64,000 nucleotides of DNA. Origin: Sphingobacterium spiritivorum (lineage in GTDB: Bacteria > Bacteroidota > Bacteroidia > Sphingobacteriales > Sphingobacteriaceae). Positions 45,232 to 52,527 of the stretch are shown piece by piece. Location: NCBI RefSeq assembly GCF_016724845.1, contig NZ_CP068082.1:2356001-2420000 (forward strand). Direction: 5' to 3'. The notes under the pieces are model-generated. The model searched no databases. It had not been told where the DNA came from and was given only the letters and a program-made list of their open reading frames with translations. Made by a program: the position numbers and the translations under genes. Each line of letters starts with the position of its first letter. The first letter of the stretch is position 1.

Positions 45232-46719
45232 ATGTCACCTTTAATATTATTAACCTTTTTATTGGTTTATTTCGGACTTTTGCTCGGAGTAGCCTATTTT
45301 ACATCCAGAAAATCATCTGACAACTCTACATTTTTTGTTGCTAACCGCAATTCTAAATGGTATATGGTTGCTTTTGGAATGATAGGTACAGCGCTGTCAG
45401 GAGTTACATTTATCTCTGTTCCGGGTGCAGTAGGTCATACTAACTTCAGCTACTTCCAGTTTGTCTTGGGTAATGCTGTAGGATTTGTGATGATTGCATA
45501 TGTGTTGTTACCCTTGTATTATCGTATGAATCTGACATCTATTTACACCTATTTAGAAGAACGATTCGGGCATAAAAGCTATAAAAGCGGGGCGATGATA
45601 TTCTTGATATCCAGAACTATAGGTTCGGCATTCAGACTTTACCTGGTTGCTATCATTCTGCAGAAATTTATATTTGATTCCCTTCAGGTTCCATTTGCAG
45701 TAACGATTGCAATCTGTCTCATCCTGATTTGGATGTATACAAATAAAGGAGGTCTTAAGACTATTATTATCACCGATACATTGCAGACATTCTTCCTGTT
45801 GCTGGCGGTTGTCCTCTCCATTTATTTCATGGCAGACGGTCTTGGAATATCAGTAGTAGAAGCATTTGAAAAGGTGAAAAACAGTTCATACTCCTCTATA
45901 TTCGTATGGGAAGATCTGTTGGGCGATAAGAATCACTTCCTAAAGAATTTCATTGGAGGTATATTCGTTACCATCGCTATGACCGGACTGGATCAGGATC
46001 TGATGCAGAAGAATTTAAGTATGAGTACGATCGGCGAAGCACAGAAAAACATGTTGACTTTTACCAGCATATTTGTTGTTATCAATTTGTTTTTTCTCGC
46101 AGTAGGCGCATTGCTGTATATCTATGCTGCAGAAAATAATATTGATGTTTCCGCTTTACGTACACCGGATTATTTATATCCTGAAATTGCACTGAATTAT
46201 CTTTCACTTGCTCCAGGCATTATCTTTATGATGGGGCTTACTGCCGCGACATTTGCGACTACAGATTCTGCTTTGACAGCACTGACTACATCTTTCTGTG
46301 TGGATTTTCTAAACTTCAATAAAAAGGCAAATCCAAATGATCCGGCTTTAGTGCGTCAGCGCAATTGGGTTCATGTGGGATTCTCTGTACTGATGCTTGT
46401 TGTTATCTTGATTTTCAGAATTCTCAACGATGATTCTGTTGTTACAGCAATTTTCGTAGCAGCGAGCTATACATATGGTCCTTTGTTGGGATTATTTGCT
46501 CTAGGTATTTTGACAAGATATCGTGTCAATGATAATTTGGTTCCATTTATTTGTGTGCTCTCTCCGGTTATATTATTCTTGATCAATTACTTTCTGATTG
46601 TACCGCATACAACGTACAGAATCGGTTACGAATTGATCGTGTATAACGGATTCCTGACTGCCCTGATGTTGATCATCACATCGCCGGGCAAACAGCATGC
46701 TGATACCAAAGCCCTCTAA
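45232..46719 (+). CDS. Sodium:solute symporter family inner-membrane transporter (likely amino-sugar/MurNAc uptake)
   Basis: 495 residues with about 13 hydrophobic spans in the SSS (PF00474) pattern: FTSRKSSDNSTFFVANRNS after helix 1, GMIGTALSGVTFISVPGAVG, GGLKTIIITDTLQTFFLLLA, MTGLDQDLMQKNLSMST, TAATFATTDSALTALTTSFCVDF. It couples sodium entry to solute import. Placed 28 bases after murQ, it probably brings in MurNAc or the disaccharide made by NamZ and the GH9 enzyme. Symport gives an unphosphorylated sugar, so a MurNAc kinase must act next; none is encoded in this window. A dedicated inner-membrane MurNAc transporter (MurT) is known next to murK-murQ in Tannerella forsythia, which makes this reading reasonable. 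Confidence 0.88.
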   Translation: MSPLILLTFLLVYFGLLLGVAYFTSRKSSDNSTFFVANRNSKWYMVAFGMIGTALSGVTFISVPGAVGHTNFSYFQFVLGNAVGFVMIAYVLLPLYYRMNLTSIYTYLEERFGHKSYKSGAMIFLISRTIGSAFRLYLVAIILQKFIFDSLQVPFAVTIAICLILIWMYTNKGGLKTIIITDTLQTFFLLLAVVLSIYFMADGLGISVVEAFEKVKNSSYSSIFVWEDLLGDKNHFLKNFIGGIFVTIAMTGLDQDLMQKNLSMSTIGEAQKNMLTFTSIFVVINLFFLAVGALLYIYAAENNIDVSALRTPDYLYPEIALNYLSLAPGIIFMMGLTAATFATTDSALTALTTSFCVDFLNFNKKANPNDPALVRQRNWVHVGFSVLMLVVILIFRILNDDSVVTAIFVAASYTYGPLLGLFALGILTRYRVNDNLVPFICVLSPVILFLINYFLIVPHTTYRIGYELIVYNGFLTALMLIITSPGKQHADTKAL

Positions 46720-46746
46720 TCTACCTATGAATACCATTTGATACTT

Positions 46747-46798
46747 GTGCGTGCAAAAAAAATGCGTTAAGTTTGAATTTAAACTTTTTTTTGCACAC
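46747..46798 (+). promoter_or_regulatory. Nested inverted repeat abutting the pnp start
   Basis: Outer arms TGCAAAAAAAA (46752-46762) and TTTTTTTTGCA (46785-46795) are perfect 11-mers, with a partial TGTG/CACA extension. Inside lie AAGTTT (46769-46774) and AAACTT (46781-46786). The inner stem followed by T8 could terminate the PUL E transcript; the outer stem ends three bases before the ATG of pnp. The two pairings share bases and exclude each other in part, as in switches. Confidence 0.55.
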
Positions 46799-47614
46799 AT
46801 GTATCAATCTATAGAAGAAACCGTATCATTTATCAAAAAACGAATAGGGGACTTTGTTCCCGAATTCGGTATTATCCTGGGAACAGGATTAGGAAAACTG
46901 GTCGATGAAATCGACGTCGAGTTTCAACTCATGTATTCGAATATCCCTAACTTTCCAATCTCTACTGTAGAGTTTCATTCCGGAAAACTCATCTTCGGAA
47001 CTTTAAACGGCCGCAAGGTCGTAGCTATGCAGGGAAGGCTTCATTATTATGAGGGCTATAGTATGCGTGAAATTACTTTTCCAGTACGCATTATGAAAGT
47101 ATTAGGCATACAAAAACTGTTCGTGTCCAATGCTTCTGGATCACTTAATCCGGAGATCAAAAAAGGAGATTTAGGAATTATAGATGATCATATCGATTTA
47201 TTACCGGATAATCCTTTGCGTGGAGGAAATGAAAATGTATTCGGTCCGCGTTTCCCTGATATGAGCAGACCCTATGATCCTATGATGATCAGACAGGCTT
47301 TGGATATAGCTGACAAGCTGGATTTCAAGGCGCATAAAGTTGTGTACGTATCTACTCCCGGACCTAATCTTGAAACTCGTGCAGAATATCGTTATATGCG
47401 CATTATTGGCGGAGATATTGTCGGCATGAGTACCGTTCCGGAAGTAATTGTAGCAAATCATATGGGATTGCCTGTATTTGCTATTTCAGTAGTAACAGAC
47501 GAAGGGTTTCATGAGGAACTTAAGCCCGTTTCACTTCAGGAGATTGTCGATGTGGCAGCCAAATGTGAACCCAAAATGACCGCAATTATGAAAGAATTAA
47601 TTGCACTACAATAA
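46799..47614 (+). CDS. Purine nucleoside phosphorylase, class I
   Basis: 271 residues from ATG 46799 (MYQSIEETVSFI); the longer in-frame start at 46745 falls in the hairpin and is rejected. Trimeric PNP signatures: GIILGTGLGKLVDEI, FHSGKLIFG, GRLHYYEGYSMREITFPVRIM, SNASGSLNPEIKKGDL, DNPLRGGNE, TPGPNLETRAEYRYMRIIGGDIVGMSTVPEVIVA. It cleaves (deoxy)guanosine and inosine with phosphate into base and (deoxy)ribose-1-P. It is probably unrelated to MurNAc use; it pairs with the porin gene downstream. Confidence 0.95.
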   Translation: MYQSIEETVSFIKKRIGDFVPEFGIILGTGLGKLVDEIDVEFQLMYSNIPNFPISTVEFHSGKLIFGTLNGRKVVAMQGRLHYYEGYSMREITFPVRIMKVLGIQKLFVSNASGSLNPEIKKGDLGIIDDHIDLLPDNPLRGGNENVFGPRFPDMSRPYDPMMIRQALDIADKLDFKAHKVVYVSTPGPNLETRAEYRYMRIIGGDIVGMSTVPEVIVANHMGLPVFAISVVTDEGFHEELKPVSLQEIVDVAAKCEPKMTAIMKELIALQ

Positions 47615-47676
47615 TTTTGTTTTTTAGCGTTATTTTTGAGGCAGGAAACAACAAAATAAATTTCGAAAGATTGTAG

Positions 47677-49668
47677 ATGAGAATTTTACTCCGCGTTTTA
47701 GCATTAATATGCTGTGTAAGTTTGGGACTTGGGCAAGCGCACGCTCAAGAAGGGGAAGAGTGGAGTACTGCTCTGGACTCTGCACGGGCAAAAGAGGATA
47801 ACAAAAAGGATTCGGTAGAGTTTACGGCAAGATATGTTCGCTATGCTACATTAGAGATGCTGAAACAAGCAACATATACCGTACAGATTGATACCTCACA
47901 TCGAAATTTTCAGTATTTCAATAAACAAAATCTGCCATGGAATCCAAGTATAAACCTGGGGTCTTACGGACTCGCATCACGTGATCTTCTTTTCAATCCG
48001 AATAAGACCATTGGATTTCAGAGTGGATTTCATGCTATGGAGCGTTATTTACTGCGGCCCGACTCTATACAGTATTACAGAGCACGAGCCAGATATTCGG
48101 AGTTGTATGCTGTAGGATTTTTCTTTGATGATCAGGTTTTTAAGGCCAAAATTGCACAAAATATTACACCACATTGGAACATTGGTGCGGAATATCACGC
48201 CACGAATACAGATGGCTATTATAAAAACCAGAATTACAGTGATCGAAAAGCGGCTGTGTTCTCCTGGTATGAGTCTTCCAACCTACGGTACAATATGCTC
48301 GTCAATGCTGTCTTCAATTCCTTAGATGCCACTGAGAATGGTTCGGTAGTGAATAATAATATCTTTCAGGACACGACAGGGCAGGCTAAGTATACGTATG
48401 AAACAAAGTTGAGCGGACAAACAGCAAACCGACCCTATAATAAATGGAAAGATAATTCATTTTTTCTTCGGCAGTCTTATTACATCGGCCGGCTAGATAC
48501 GATTAATGCAGGGACACCCGAAATGGAGATACATCCGACTAATGCTGTTTCTCACAACTCATCTATCCGGATGCAGAAATTTCTGTTTTTTAAGAATGAA
48601 GCCGATTCATACGATGCCTTCCCGGTAGGAGGAAGTGTACTTACACGAGATACGACTTCAATTACCAATATATCAAATGAATTTACGTATACTTTCTATT
48701 TAAGGCCTGGAGGAAAACTTAAGAATGAAGCCAAGCTCGACCTGGGATTCAAAAATGATCTCATCTGGTATTCAGGCTCAAAAGATACGCTTGGTAATGA
48801 GTTTTTTCAGAATAGCACGATCTGGGGTACAATAGGATATAAGTTTAGCGACAGGGTAAATTTTCAGGGAAGAGTGGATCAGATTATACTGGGGCGTAAC
48901 TTTGGTGATTATCTGTATGAAGCAAAAGCAGATGTGCTGTTAAGTGAAAATGCCGGAAAGATCAGTTTGGGTGCCTATAGTCAAAATAAGTCTCCTGAGA
49001 TGATATTTGACCGCTTAAACTATACATATCATAAATGGGATAATAACTTTGATAAAACAAAGACACAGAATCTGTCATTTGCTTATAAAAACAACAAATT
49101 AGGATTTACGGGTAAGGCAGAGTACTTCCTGATCAGCAATTACCTTTATTTTAAGGAAATAGACAATCCAAGTAACAATGCAGAGCTGGCAAGGCAAATC
49201 GAACCGGCACAATTTGGAAATCTGAATTTATTGAAAATATCCGTAGGCCAAAACTTTAAGTTTGGTAACTTCCATTTAAACAATTTGGTCGTGTATCAAA
49301 AATCCGATGCTGCCGGTATTTTAGCAATTCCTGAAATATACACATGGCATAGCTTTTATTATAATAATAAATTATATAAAGTGTTGGATTTTAATCTGGG
49401 AACGGATGTGAAATTCAATACGCCCTTCCGTACGCCTTCTTATTCGATCAATTCAGGACAGTTTTATAATGATAATGTGGGTATAGAGTTCTCTACGTAT
49501 CCGATTGTCGATGTGTGGGCTACAGCTAATATAAAGAGGGTGAACTTATTTATCAGCTACAATTTCATCAACCAATTCGTTTACCCTAAAGGATATTATA
49601 CAGTGAGAAGGTATCCGATGAATGAAGCAAATCTTCGGTTCGGTGTGAGTTGGAAATTCTATGATTAA
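47677..49668 (+). CDS. Putative outer-membrane porin
   Basis: 663 residues, signal peptide (1-24, ending AHAQE). The mature protein matches the putative-porin family common in Bacteroidota: an N-terminal ARYVRYATLEMLKQATYTVQIDTS segment, then a long beta-barrel with many aromatic girdle residues (SINLGSYGLASRDLLFNP, HWNIGAEYHATNTDGYYKNQNYS), ending LRFGVSWKFYD with a C-terminal aromatic. A TATTTTTG box (47631-47638) 39 bases before the ATG is an exact TAnnTTTG match, so it may have its own promoter within the pnp-porin pair. Solute unknown. Confidence 0.85.
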   Translation: MRILLRVLALICCVSLGLGQAHAQEGEEWSTALDSARAKEDNKKDSVEFTARYVRYATLEMLKQATYTVQIDTSHRNFQYFNKQNLPWNPSINLGSYGLASRDLLFNPNKTIGFQSGFHAMERYLLRPDSIQYYRARARYSELYAVGFFFDDQVFKAKIAQNITPHWNIGAEYHATNTDGYYKNQNYSDRKAAVFSWYESSNLRYNMLVNAVFNSLDATENGSVVNNNIFQDTTGQAKYTYETKLSGQTANRPYNKWKDNSFFLRQSYYIGRLDTINAGTPEMEIHPTNAVSHNSSIRMQKFLFFKNEADSYDAFPVGGSVLTRDTTSITNISNEFTYTFYLRPGGKLKNEAKLDLGFKNDLIWYSGSKDTLGNEFFQNSTIWGTIGYKFSDRVNFQGRVDQIILGRNFGDYLYEAKADVLLSENAGKISLGAYSQNKSPEMIFDRLNYTYHKWDNNFDKTKTQNLSFAYKNNKLGFTGKAEYFLISNYLYFKEIDNPSNNAELARQIEPAQFGNLNLLKISVGQNFKFGNFHLNNLVVYQKSDAAGILAIPEIYTWHSFYYNNKLYKVLDFNLGTDVKFNTPFRTPSYSINSGQFYNDNVGIEFSTYPIVDVWATANIKRVNLFISYNFINQFVYPKGYYTVRRYPMNEANLRFGVSWKFYD

Positions 49669-49736
49669 TCAGAAGAATTTATGTGGTTGTTTTTGAGTGA
49701 ATTGTAATTTAATGGTTAAAAATATATTACAAATTG

Positions 49737-49767
49737 TTTTGTAAATCGAAATAATCGCCTATATTTG
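49737..49767 (+). promoter_or_regulatory. Promoter of the tRNA-Val cluster
   Basis: TTTTG at 49737-49741, 18-bp spacer, TATATTTG at 49760-49767: a close match to the Bacteroidota TTG/TAnnTTTG promoter. Transcription would start about 75 bases before the first tRNA-like sequence. Confidence 0.7.
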
Positions 49768-49830
49768 CACACGCAATCAGAAAGAACGATTGTGTTTTTG
49801 AGATAATCAAAAAACAACAGAGAGAATAAA

Positions 49831-49972
49831 ATCTGTTAAAAATACAAGGAGAATTAGCTCAGCTGGTTCAGAGCATTCCGATACAGATCGGAAGAGTCAC
49901 TGGTCAGAAAGCGTAGGCGGTATGAAATCCGTTAAAAATACAAGGAGAATTAGCTCAGCTGGTTCAGAGCAT
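49831..49972 (+). repeat. 96-bp-offset direct repeat of tRNA-Val leader and 5' half
   Basis: 49831-49876 and 49927-49972 are 46-bp copies with one mismatch: leader (ATCYGTTAAAAATACAAG) plus acceptor and D-arm of tRNA-Val up to the anticodon stem. The first copy leads into a broken tRNA, the second into an intact one, so this is a tandem duplication whose first unit has decayed or been rewritten. Confidence 0.85.
49848..49904 (+). pseudogene. tRNA-Val remnant with replaced anticodon arm and missing T-arm
   Basis: GGAGAAT acceptor 5' strand and D-arm are identical to the tRNA-Val at 49944. The anticodon arm is TTCCG-ATACAGAT-CGGAA (eight-base loop) in place of TCTGC-CTTACAA-GCAGA, and after ACTGGT the T-arm and acceptor 3' strand are absent. 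It cannot fold as a tRNA. Confidence 0.8.
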
Positions 49973-50018
49973 CTGCCTTACAAGCAGAGGGTCACTGGTT
50001 CGAACCCAGTATTCTCCA
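49944..50018 (+). tRNA. tRNA-Val (anticodon TAC), first intact copy
   Basis: Acceptor GGAGAAT/ATTCTCC, D-arm AGCTCAGCTGGTTCAGAGC, anticodon arm TCTGC-CTTACAA-GCAGA (anticodon TAC), T-arm ACTGG-TTCGAAC-CCAGT, discriminator A. CCA is not encoded. It lies 16 bases before the second copy; both follow the promoter at 49737. Confidence 0.96.
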
Positions 50019-50034
50019 CACTAAAGTAAAAAAA

Positions 50035-50109
50035 GGAGGCTTAGCTCAGCTGGTTCAGAGCATCTGCCTTACAAGCAGAGGGTCACTGGTTCGAACCCAG
50101 TAGCCTCCA
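50035..50109 (+). tRNA. tRNA-Val (anticodon TAC), second intact copy
   Basis: Identical to the first copy except for the acceptor stem, which is GGAGGCT/AGCCTCC. Anticodon TAC in loop CTTACAA. The last 30 bases plus the following terminator recur 353 bases downstream behind the GIY-YIG gene. Confidence 0.96.
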
Positions 50110-50111
50110 CT

Positions 50112-50136
50112 AAAGCATCCGCGAGGATGCTTTTTT
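50112..50136 (+). terminator. Rho-independent terminator of the tRNA-Val operon
   Basis: AAAGCATCC-GCGA-GGATGCTTT with T6, three bases after the second tRNA. The downstream repeat (50465-50486) keeps the hairpin but has lost the T-run. Confidence 0.9.
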
Positions 50137-50150
50137 ATTATCACCTAATT

Positions 50151-50402
50151 ATGTATTTTCTATACATTCTATATTCAGTCCAAGCAGACGGTTATTATAT
50201 TGGTGTGACGCATGATCCTGAAGGTCGTTTGCGTCGACATAATTCACGTTATAAAAAGGGTTTTACCGGAAGATTTACGGATTGGTGTATTGTCCATCAG
50301 GAGTGTTATGAAACGAAGAATGAAGCATTAATTCGTGAACGTCAGCTTAAATCCTGGAAAAGCCGTTTAAAAATAGAGGAGCTTATTAACAAGTCGGACT
50401 AG
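50151..50402 (+). CDS. GIY-YIG nuclease-family small protein
   Basis: 83 residues from ATG 50151; the ATG at 50127 lies in the terminator hairpin and would add eight unlikely residues. A single GIY-YIG domain: YFLYILYSVQADGYYIGVTHDPEGRLRRHN holds the two aromatic strands (YILYS and YYIGV, the degenerate GIY and YIG motifs) and the catalytic-type Arg; then KGFTGRFTDW, a Glu in NEALIRERQLKSWKS, and a basic end. This is the UPF0213-like class of stand-alone nicking or endonuclease domains, without a DNA-recognition extension. Its stop codon (TAG, 50400-50402) is the TAG of a tRNA D-arm remnant, so the gene is fused in place to tRNA sequence. Function unproven; homing-like maintenance is plausible. 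Confidence 0.85.
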   Translation: MYFLYILYSVQADGYYIGVTHDPEGRLRRHNSRYKKGFTGRFTDWCIVHQECYETKNEALIRERQLKSWKSRLKIEELINKSD

Positions 50403-50462
50403 CTGGTTCAGATCATTCCGATAAAATCGGAAGGGTCACTGGTTCGAACCCAGTAGCCTCCA
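50400..50462 (+). pseudogene. tRNA-Val 3' remnant with replaced anticodon arm, behind the GIY-YIG gene
   Basis: Begins TAGCTGGTTCAGATC (shortened D-arm, no acceptor 5' strand), then anticodon arm TTCCG-ATAAAAT-CGGAA, then intact variable loop, T-arm and AGCCTCCA. The anticodon arm is nearly the same foreign arm as in the remnant at 49848 and unlike the functional TCTGC arm. It cannot form an acceptor stem. Confidence 0.8.
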
Positions 50463-50527
50463 CTAAAGCATCCGCGAGGATGCTTTAGTGTTATCATCTA
50501 ATTATGGATTAATTATATCTGTAAATA

Positions 50528-50926
50528 TCAGATAACACCTCTGATATCTTCACTTAGATATACTTTAATTATAAGAAGGTTTTTTTTGCTTTTCTCAGGA
50601 TGAAGTGGCAAAGGCATTTTTCCCTTTTTATTGATTCTTATACTTCGAGGTAATGAATCGCGGTCGAATAGAAGCAATTTGTAGTTGCTGGAGCTATCTA
50701 TAACAATACCTGGTAGATTTTTTACATCCGCAATAGCAATCTTATCTTTGGTTTTGATATCAAAGAGATTGATTGCAATCGCTACTTTGTTCTTTGCAAT
50801 TTCTTCGCTTTGAACATGTTTCATATTATACTTTCCCGATAGACCTAGTTTCACTGTTGTAGAGCAGCCTACGAGGGAAGATGTAAAGATGATGGCTATT
50901 AATGTTATTAATACTCCTGTGCGCAT
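50528..50926 (-). CDS. Small lipoprotein of unknown function
   Basis: 132 residues, lipobox SSLVGC at about residue 21. The mature part begins STTVKLGLSGKYNMKHVQ, has a beta-rich middle (VAIAINLFDIKTKDKIAI, NYKLLLFDRDSLPRSIRI) and ends in a basic region. I recognise no family. It is a single gene on the minus strand, convergent with the tRNA/GIY-YIG block and with no operon partner. Confidence 0.65.
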   Translation of the reverse strand: MRTGVLITLIAIIFTSSLVGCSTTVKLGLSGKYNMKHVQSEEIAKNKVAIAINLFDIKTKDKIAIADVKNLPGIVIDSSSNYKLLLFDRDSLPRSIRINKKGKMPLPLHPEKSKKNLLIIKVYLSEDIRGVI

Positions 50927-51026
50927 TTTTATAGATTCTAGTTTTTTAACCTTAAGTTAGTGATTGTTTTTAGATTACATATTTAGTATCTCACAAATCC
51001 AACTGATATCGATTTTCCGCAAACAG

Positions 51027-51050
51027 AAAAGGCATCCCTCGCGGATGCCT
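51027..51050 (-). terminator. Rho-independent terminator of the outer-membrane protein gene
   Basis: On the minus strand AGGCATCC-GCGAG-GGATGCC then TTTTCTGTTT, 27 bases past the 51077 stop. The stem resembles the tRNA-Val terminator in sequence. Confidence 0.8.
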
Positions 51051-51076
51051 GATTACTAAAATAGAGGGGAAAGGAA

Positions 51077-51643
51077 TTAGAATTTGTATCCTACTGACAA
51101 GCCATAAGTTTCATTTCGGGCACCCAGATCTTTATTTCTTTTATTCAGGCCGTAATTGAATCTCAGGTCAAAGGTGAATTTTTCAACATCAGCCCCTACG
51201 TTTATCAATGCATCATAGGAAAGTTGTTTGAAAGATGTGGTAGCAGTTGCCTTCACTTTTTTCAGATCATAGTTAAGTTGAGGTCCTGCAGATACGCGTA
51301 AGTTCAGATCATCTTTTTCAAGGACTTTATATCCCACCTGTAAAGGCAGATTTGCCTGATAGAATTTTGGAGTGTATACTTTGCTGTCGTACGTATATTT
51401 TGCATTAAACATGGAGAAATTCAGTTCCGGTTGAAAGTATAGTTTTTCAGTTGTGCGGGCAAATACTCCTATATGGGCACCTATTTTTCCGGCTTCATCT
51501 TTAATTGATTTATTTCCGTATGAAAAGCTGCTGTACTGTGCACCCGCTTTGATACCATATTCAATTTTTTGAGCATGTGCAGTTAGAGTGAGCCCCAAAG
51601 TAAGTGCTAATAGTGTGAATCCTGTTTTTAAGTTCTTGTTCAT
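51077..51643 (-). CDS. PorT-type outer-membrane beta-barrel protein
   Basis: 188 residues, signal peptide (1-24, ending AHAQK). The mature protein matches the outer-membrane beta-barrel family (OMP_b-brl_2): YGIKAGAQYSSFSYG, GAHIGVFARTTEKLYFQPELNFS, QVGYKVLEKDDLNLRVSAGPQL, ending TYGLSVGYKF with the C-terminal Phe. Alternating strands suggest eight-stranded topology. Usually structural or adhesive. Single gene with its own terminator. Confidence 0.85.
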   Translation of the reverse strand: MNKNLKTGFTLLALTLGLTLTAHAQKIEYGIKAGAQYSSFSYGNKSIKDEAGKIGAHIGVFARTTEKLYFQPELNFSMFNAKYTYDSKVYTPKFYQANLPLQVGYKVLEKDDLNLRVSAGPQLNYDLKKVKATATTSFKQLSYDALINVGADVEKFTFDLRFNYGLNKRNKDLGARNETYGLSVGYKF

Positions 51644-51737
51644 CTTTTTTTGATTTTAGTAGATAATGAAATTTTTATTGTTGTTTAGGAATAAGACAGA
51701 GTAATTGCATTATACCCTTGTCGCATTTTAATTTTTT

Positions 51738-52505
51738 TTATTTCCATCTCCGGTGTGACCATAACCAATAGGAAGGTGCCTTTATAATGCTGTCTTCCAG
51801 TTTCCGGGTATAGTTTTGAGTTATTTCACCTGCTGAGGTCTGGCTTGCGGATTCACAGATCAGATCTAAACGCAGCGTCCAGTTGTAATCACCTGCGGGA
51901 GAGAATTCCCCGTATACTACATATGCATTTAAAGTCTTTGCAATTTTTTCTGCTCCGCTAAAGGCATAGGTTTGCTGGTTCAGAAAAGTAACAGGATAGC
52001 CATTCTCAGATCCGGGATATTGATCAGCAAGAAATACTGTGATATGTGGGGAATTCTTTTCCTTTAATAATGTTCGTAATGCCTGTGAAGAAGGAATAAG
52101 CCGCAGTCCTTCACGTGTTCTTGATTTTTGTGCAAGGCGATCAAAATGATTGCTTTTTAAAGGTTTGTAAAGTGCTTGTACAGGTTTGTTTAAGAGACCT
52201 GGCAGACGATTCAGAAGTTCCCAGTTTCCATAGTGACCCATCAGAATAATAATATGTCTTTTTTCCCGGTATGCTGTATCGAATAGCTGTGCATTTTTTA
52301 CATGAACTGTGGATGAGCGAAATATGCCGGATAATTGCTCAATGATAATTCGGGCCAGTACACAATAGAAATCATGTACGTGATGCACAATCGAAGTATA
52401 AGACATGTCCGGAAAGGCTCGTGAGAAGTTTTGAATGACGACATTATATCGGTAACGAAATATCCGGCCAATCATAAATCCCATAATGCGGTATATGCTG
52501 TTCAT
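51738..52505 (-). CDS. LpxL/HtrB-like lysophospholipid or lipid A acyltransferase
   Basis: 255 residues from ATG 52505 (MNSIYRIMG), which follows the stop of a small ORF by 22 bases; the longer start at 52562 would overlap that ORF. The Lip_A acyltransferase fold is shown by GHYGNWELLNRLP (the HX4E catalytic motif), NKPVQALYKPLKSNHFDRL, FLADQYPGSENG and SYWLWSHRRWK at the C-terminus. It transfers an acyl chain to a lipid A precursor or related lipid at the inner membrane. The protein lacks the N-terminal membrane helix present in many members; the hydrophobic MGFMIGRIF may serve instead. Confidence 0.82.
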   Translation of the reverse strand: MNSIYRIMGFMIGRIFRYRYNVVIQNFSRAFPDMSYTSIVHHVHDFYCVLARIIIEQLSGIFRSSTVHVKNAQLFDTAYREKRHIIILMGHYGNWELLNRLPGLLNKPVQALYKPLKSNHFDRLAQKSRTREGLRLIPSSQALRTLLKEKNSPHITVFLADQYPGSENGYPVTFLNQQTYAFSGAEKIAKTLNAYVVYGEFSPAGDYNWTLRLDLICESASQTSAGEITQNYTRKLEDSIIKAPSYWLWSHRRWK

Positions 52506-52527
52506 ATGTTGAGGACTACGATTCGTT

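Larger units (their letters stand above)
50080..50506 (+). mobile_element. Putative tRNA-associated GIY-YIG element bracketed by 74-bp direct repeats
   Basis: 50080-50133 and 50433-50486 are identical over 54 bases: tRNA-Val variable loop, T-arm, acceptor 3' strand and the terminator hairpin. The match continues at 16 of 20 bases to the ATG of the nuclease gene (50151-50153) and an equivalent ATG at 50504-50506. The repeat unit is 353 bp and consists of a tRNA 3' half, a terminator and a GIY-YIG ORF. This is what insertion of a tRNA-targeting element that regenerates the tRNA end, or a tandem duplication driven by the nuclease, would leave. Mobility is inferred. Confidence 0.6.

Noticed and set aside
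46799..47614. pnp as part of the muramic-acid operon.
   Set aside because: An apparent terminator/hairpin separates it from the symporter, and PNP has no role in MurNAc use; it more likely pairs with the porin gene.
49885..49896. AGATCGGAAGAG equals the start of a common sequencing adapter, hinting at an assembly artefact in the tRNA remnant.
   Set aside because: The surrounding hairpin recurs at 50415-50432 with changes (ATAAAAT loop), and the bases after it continue as tRNA variable loop, not as adapter. Chance identity is more likely, though raw reads over 49880-49930 would settle it.
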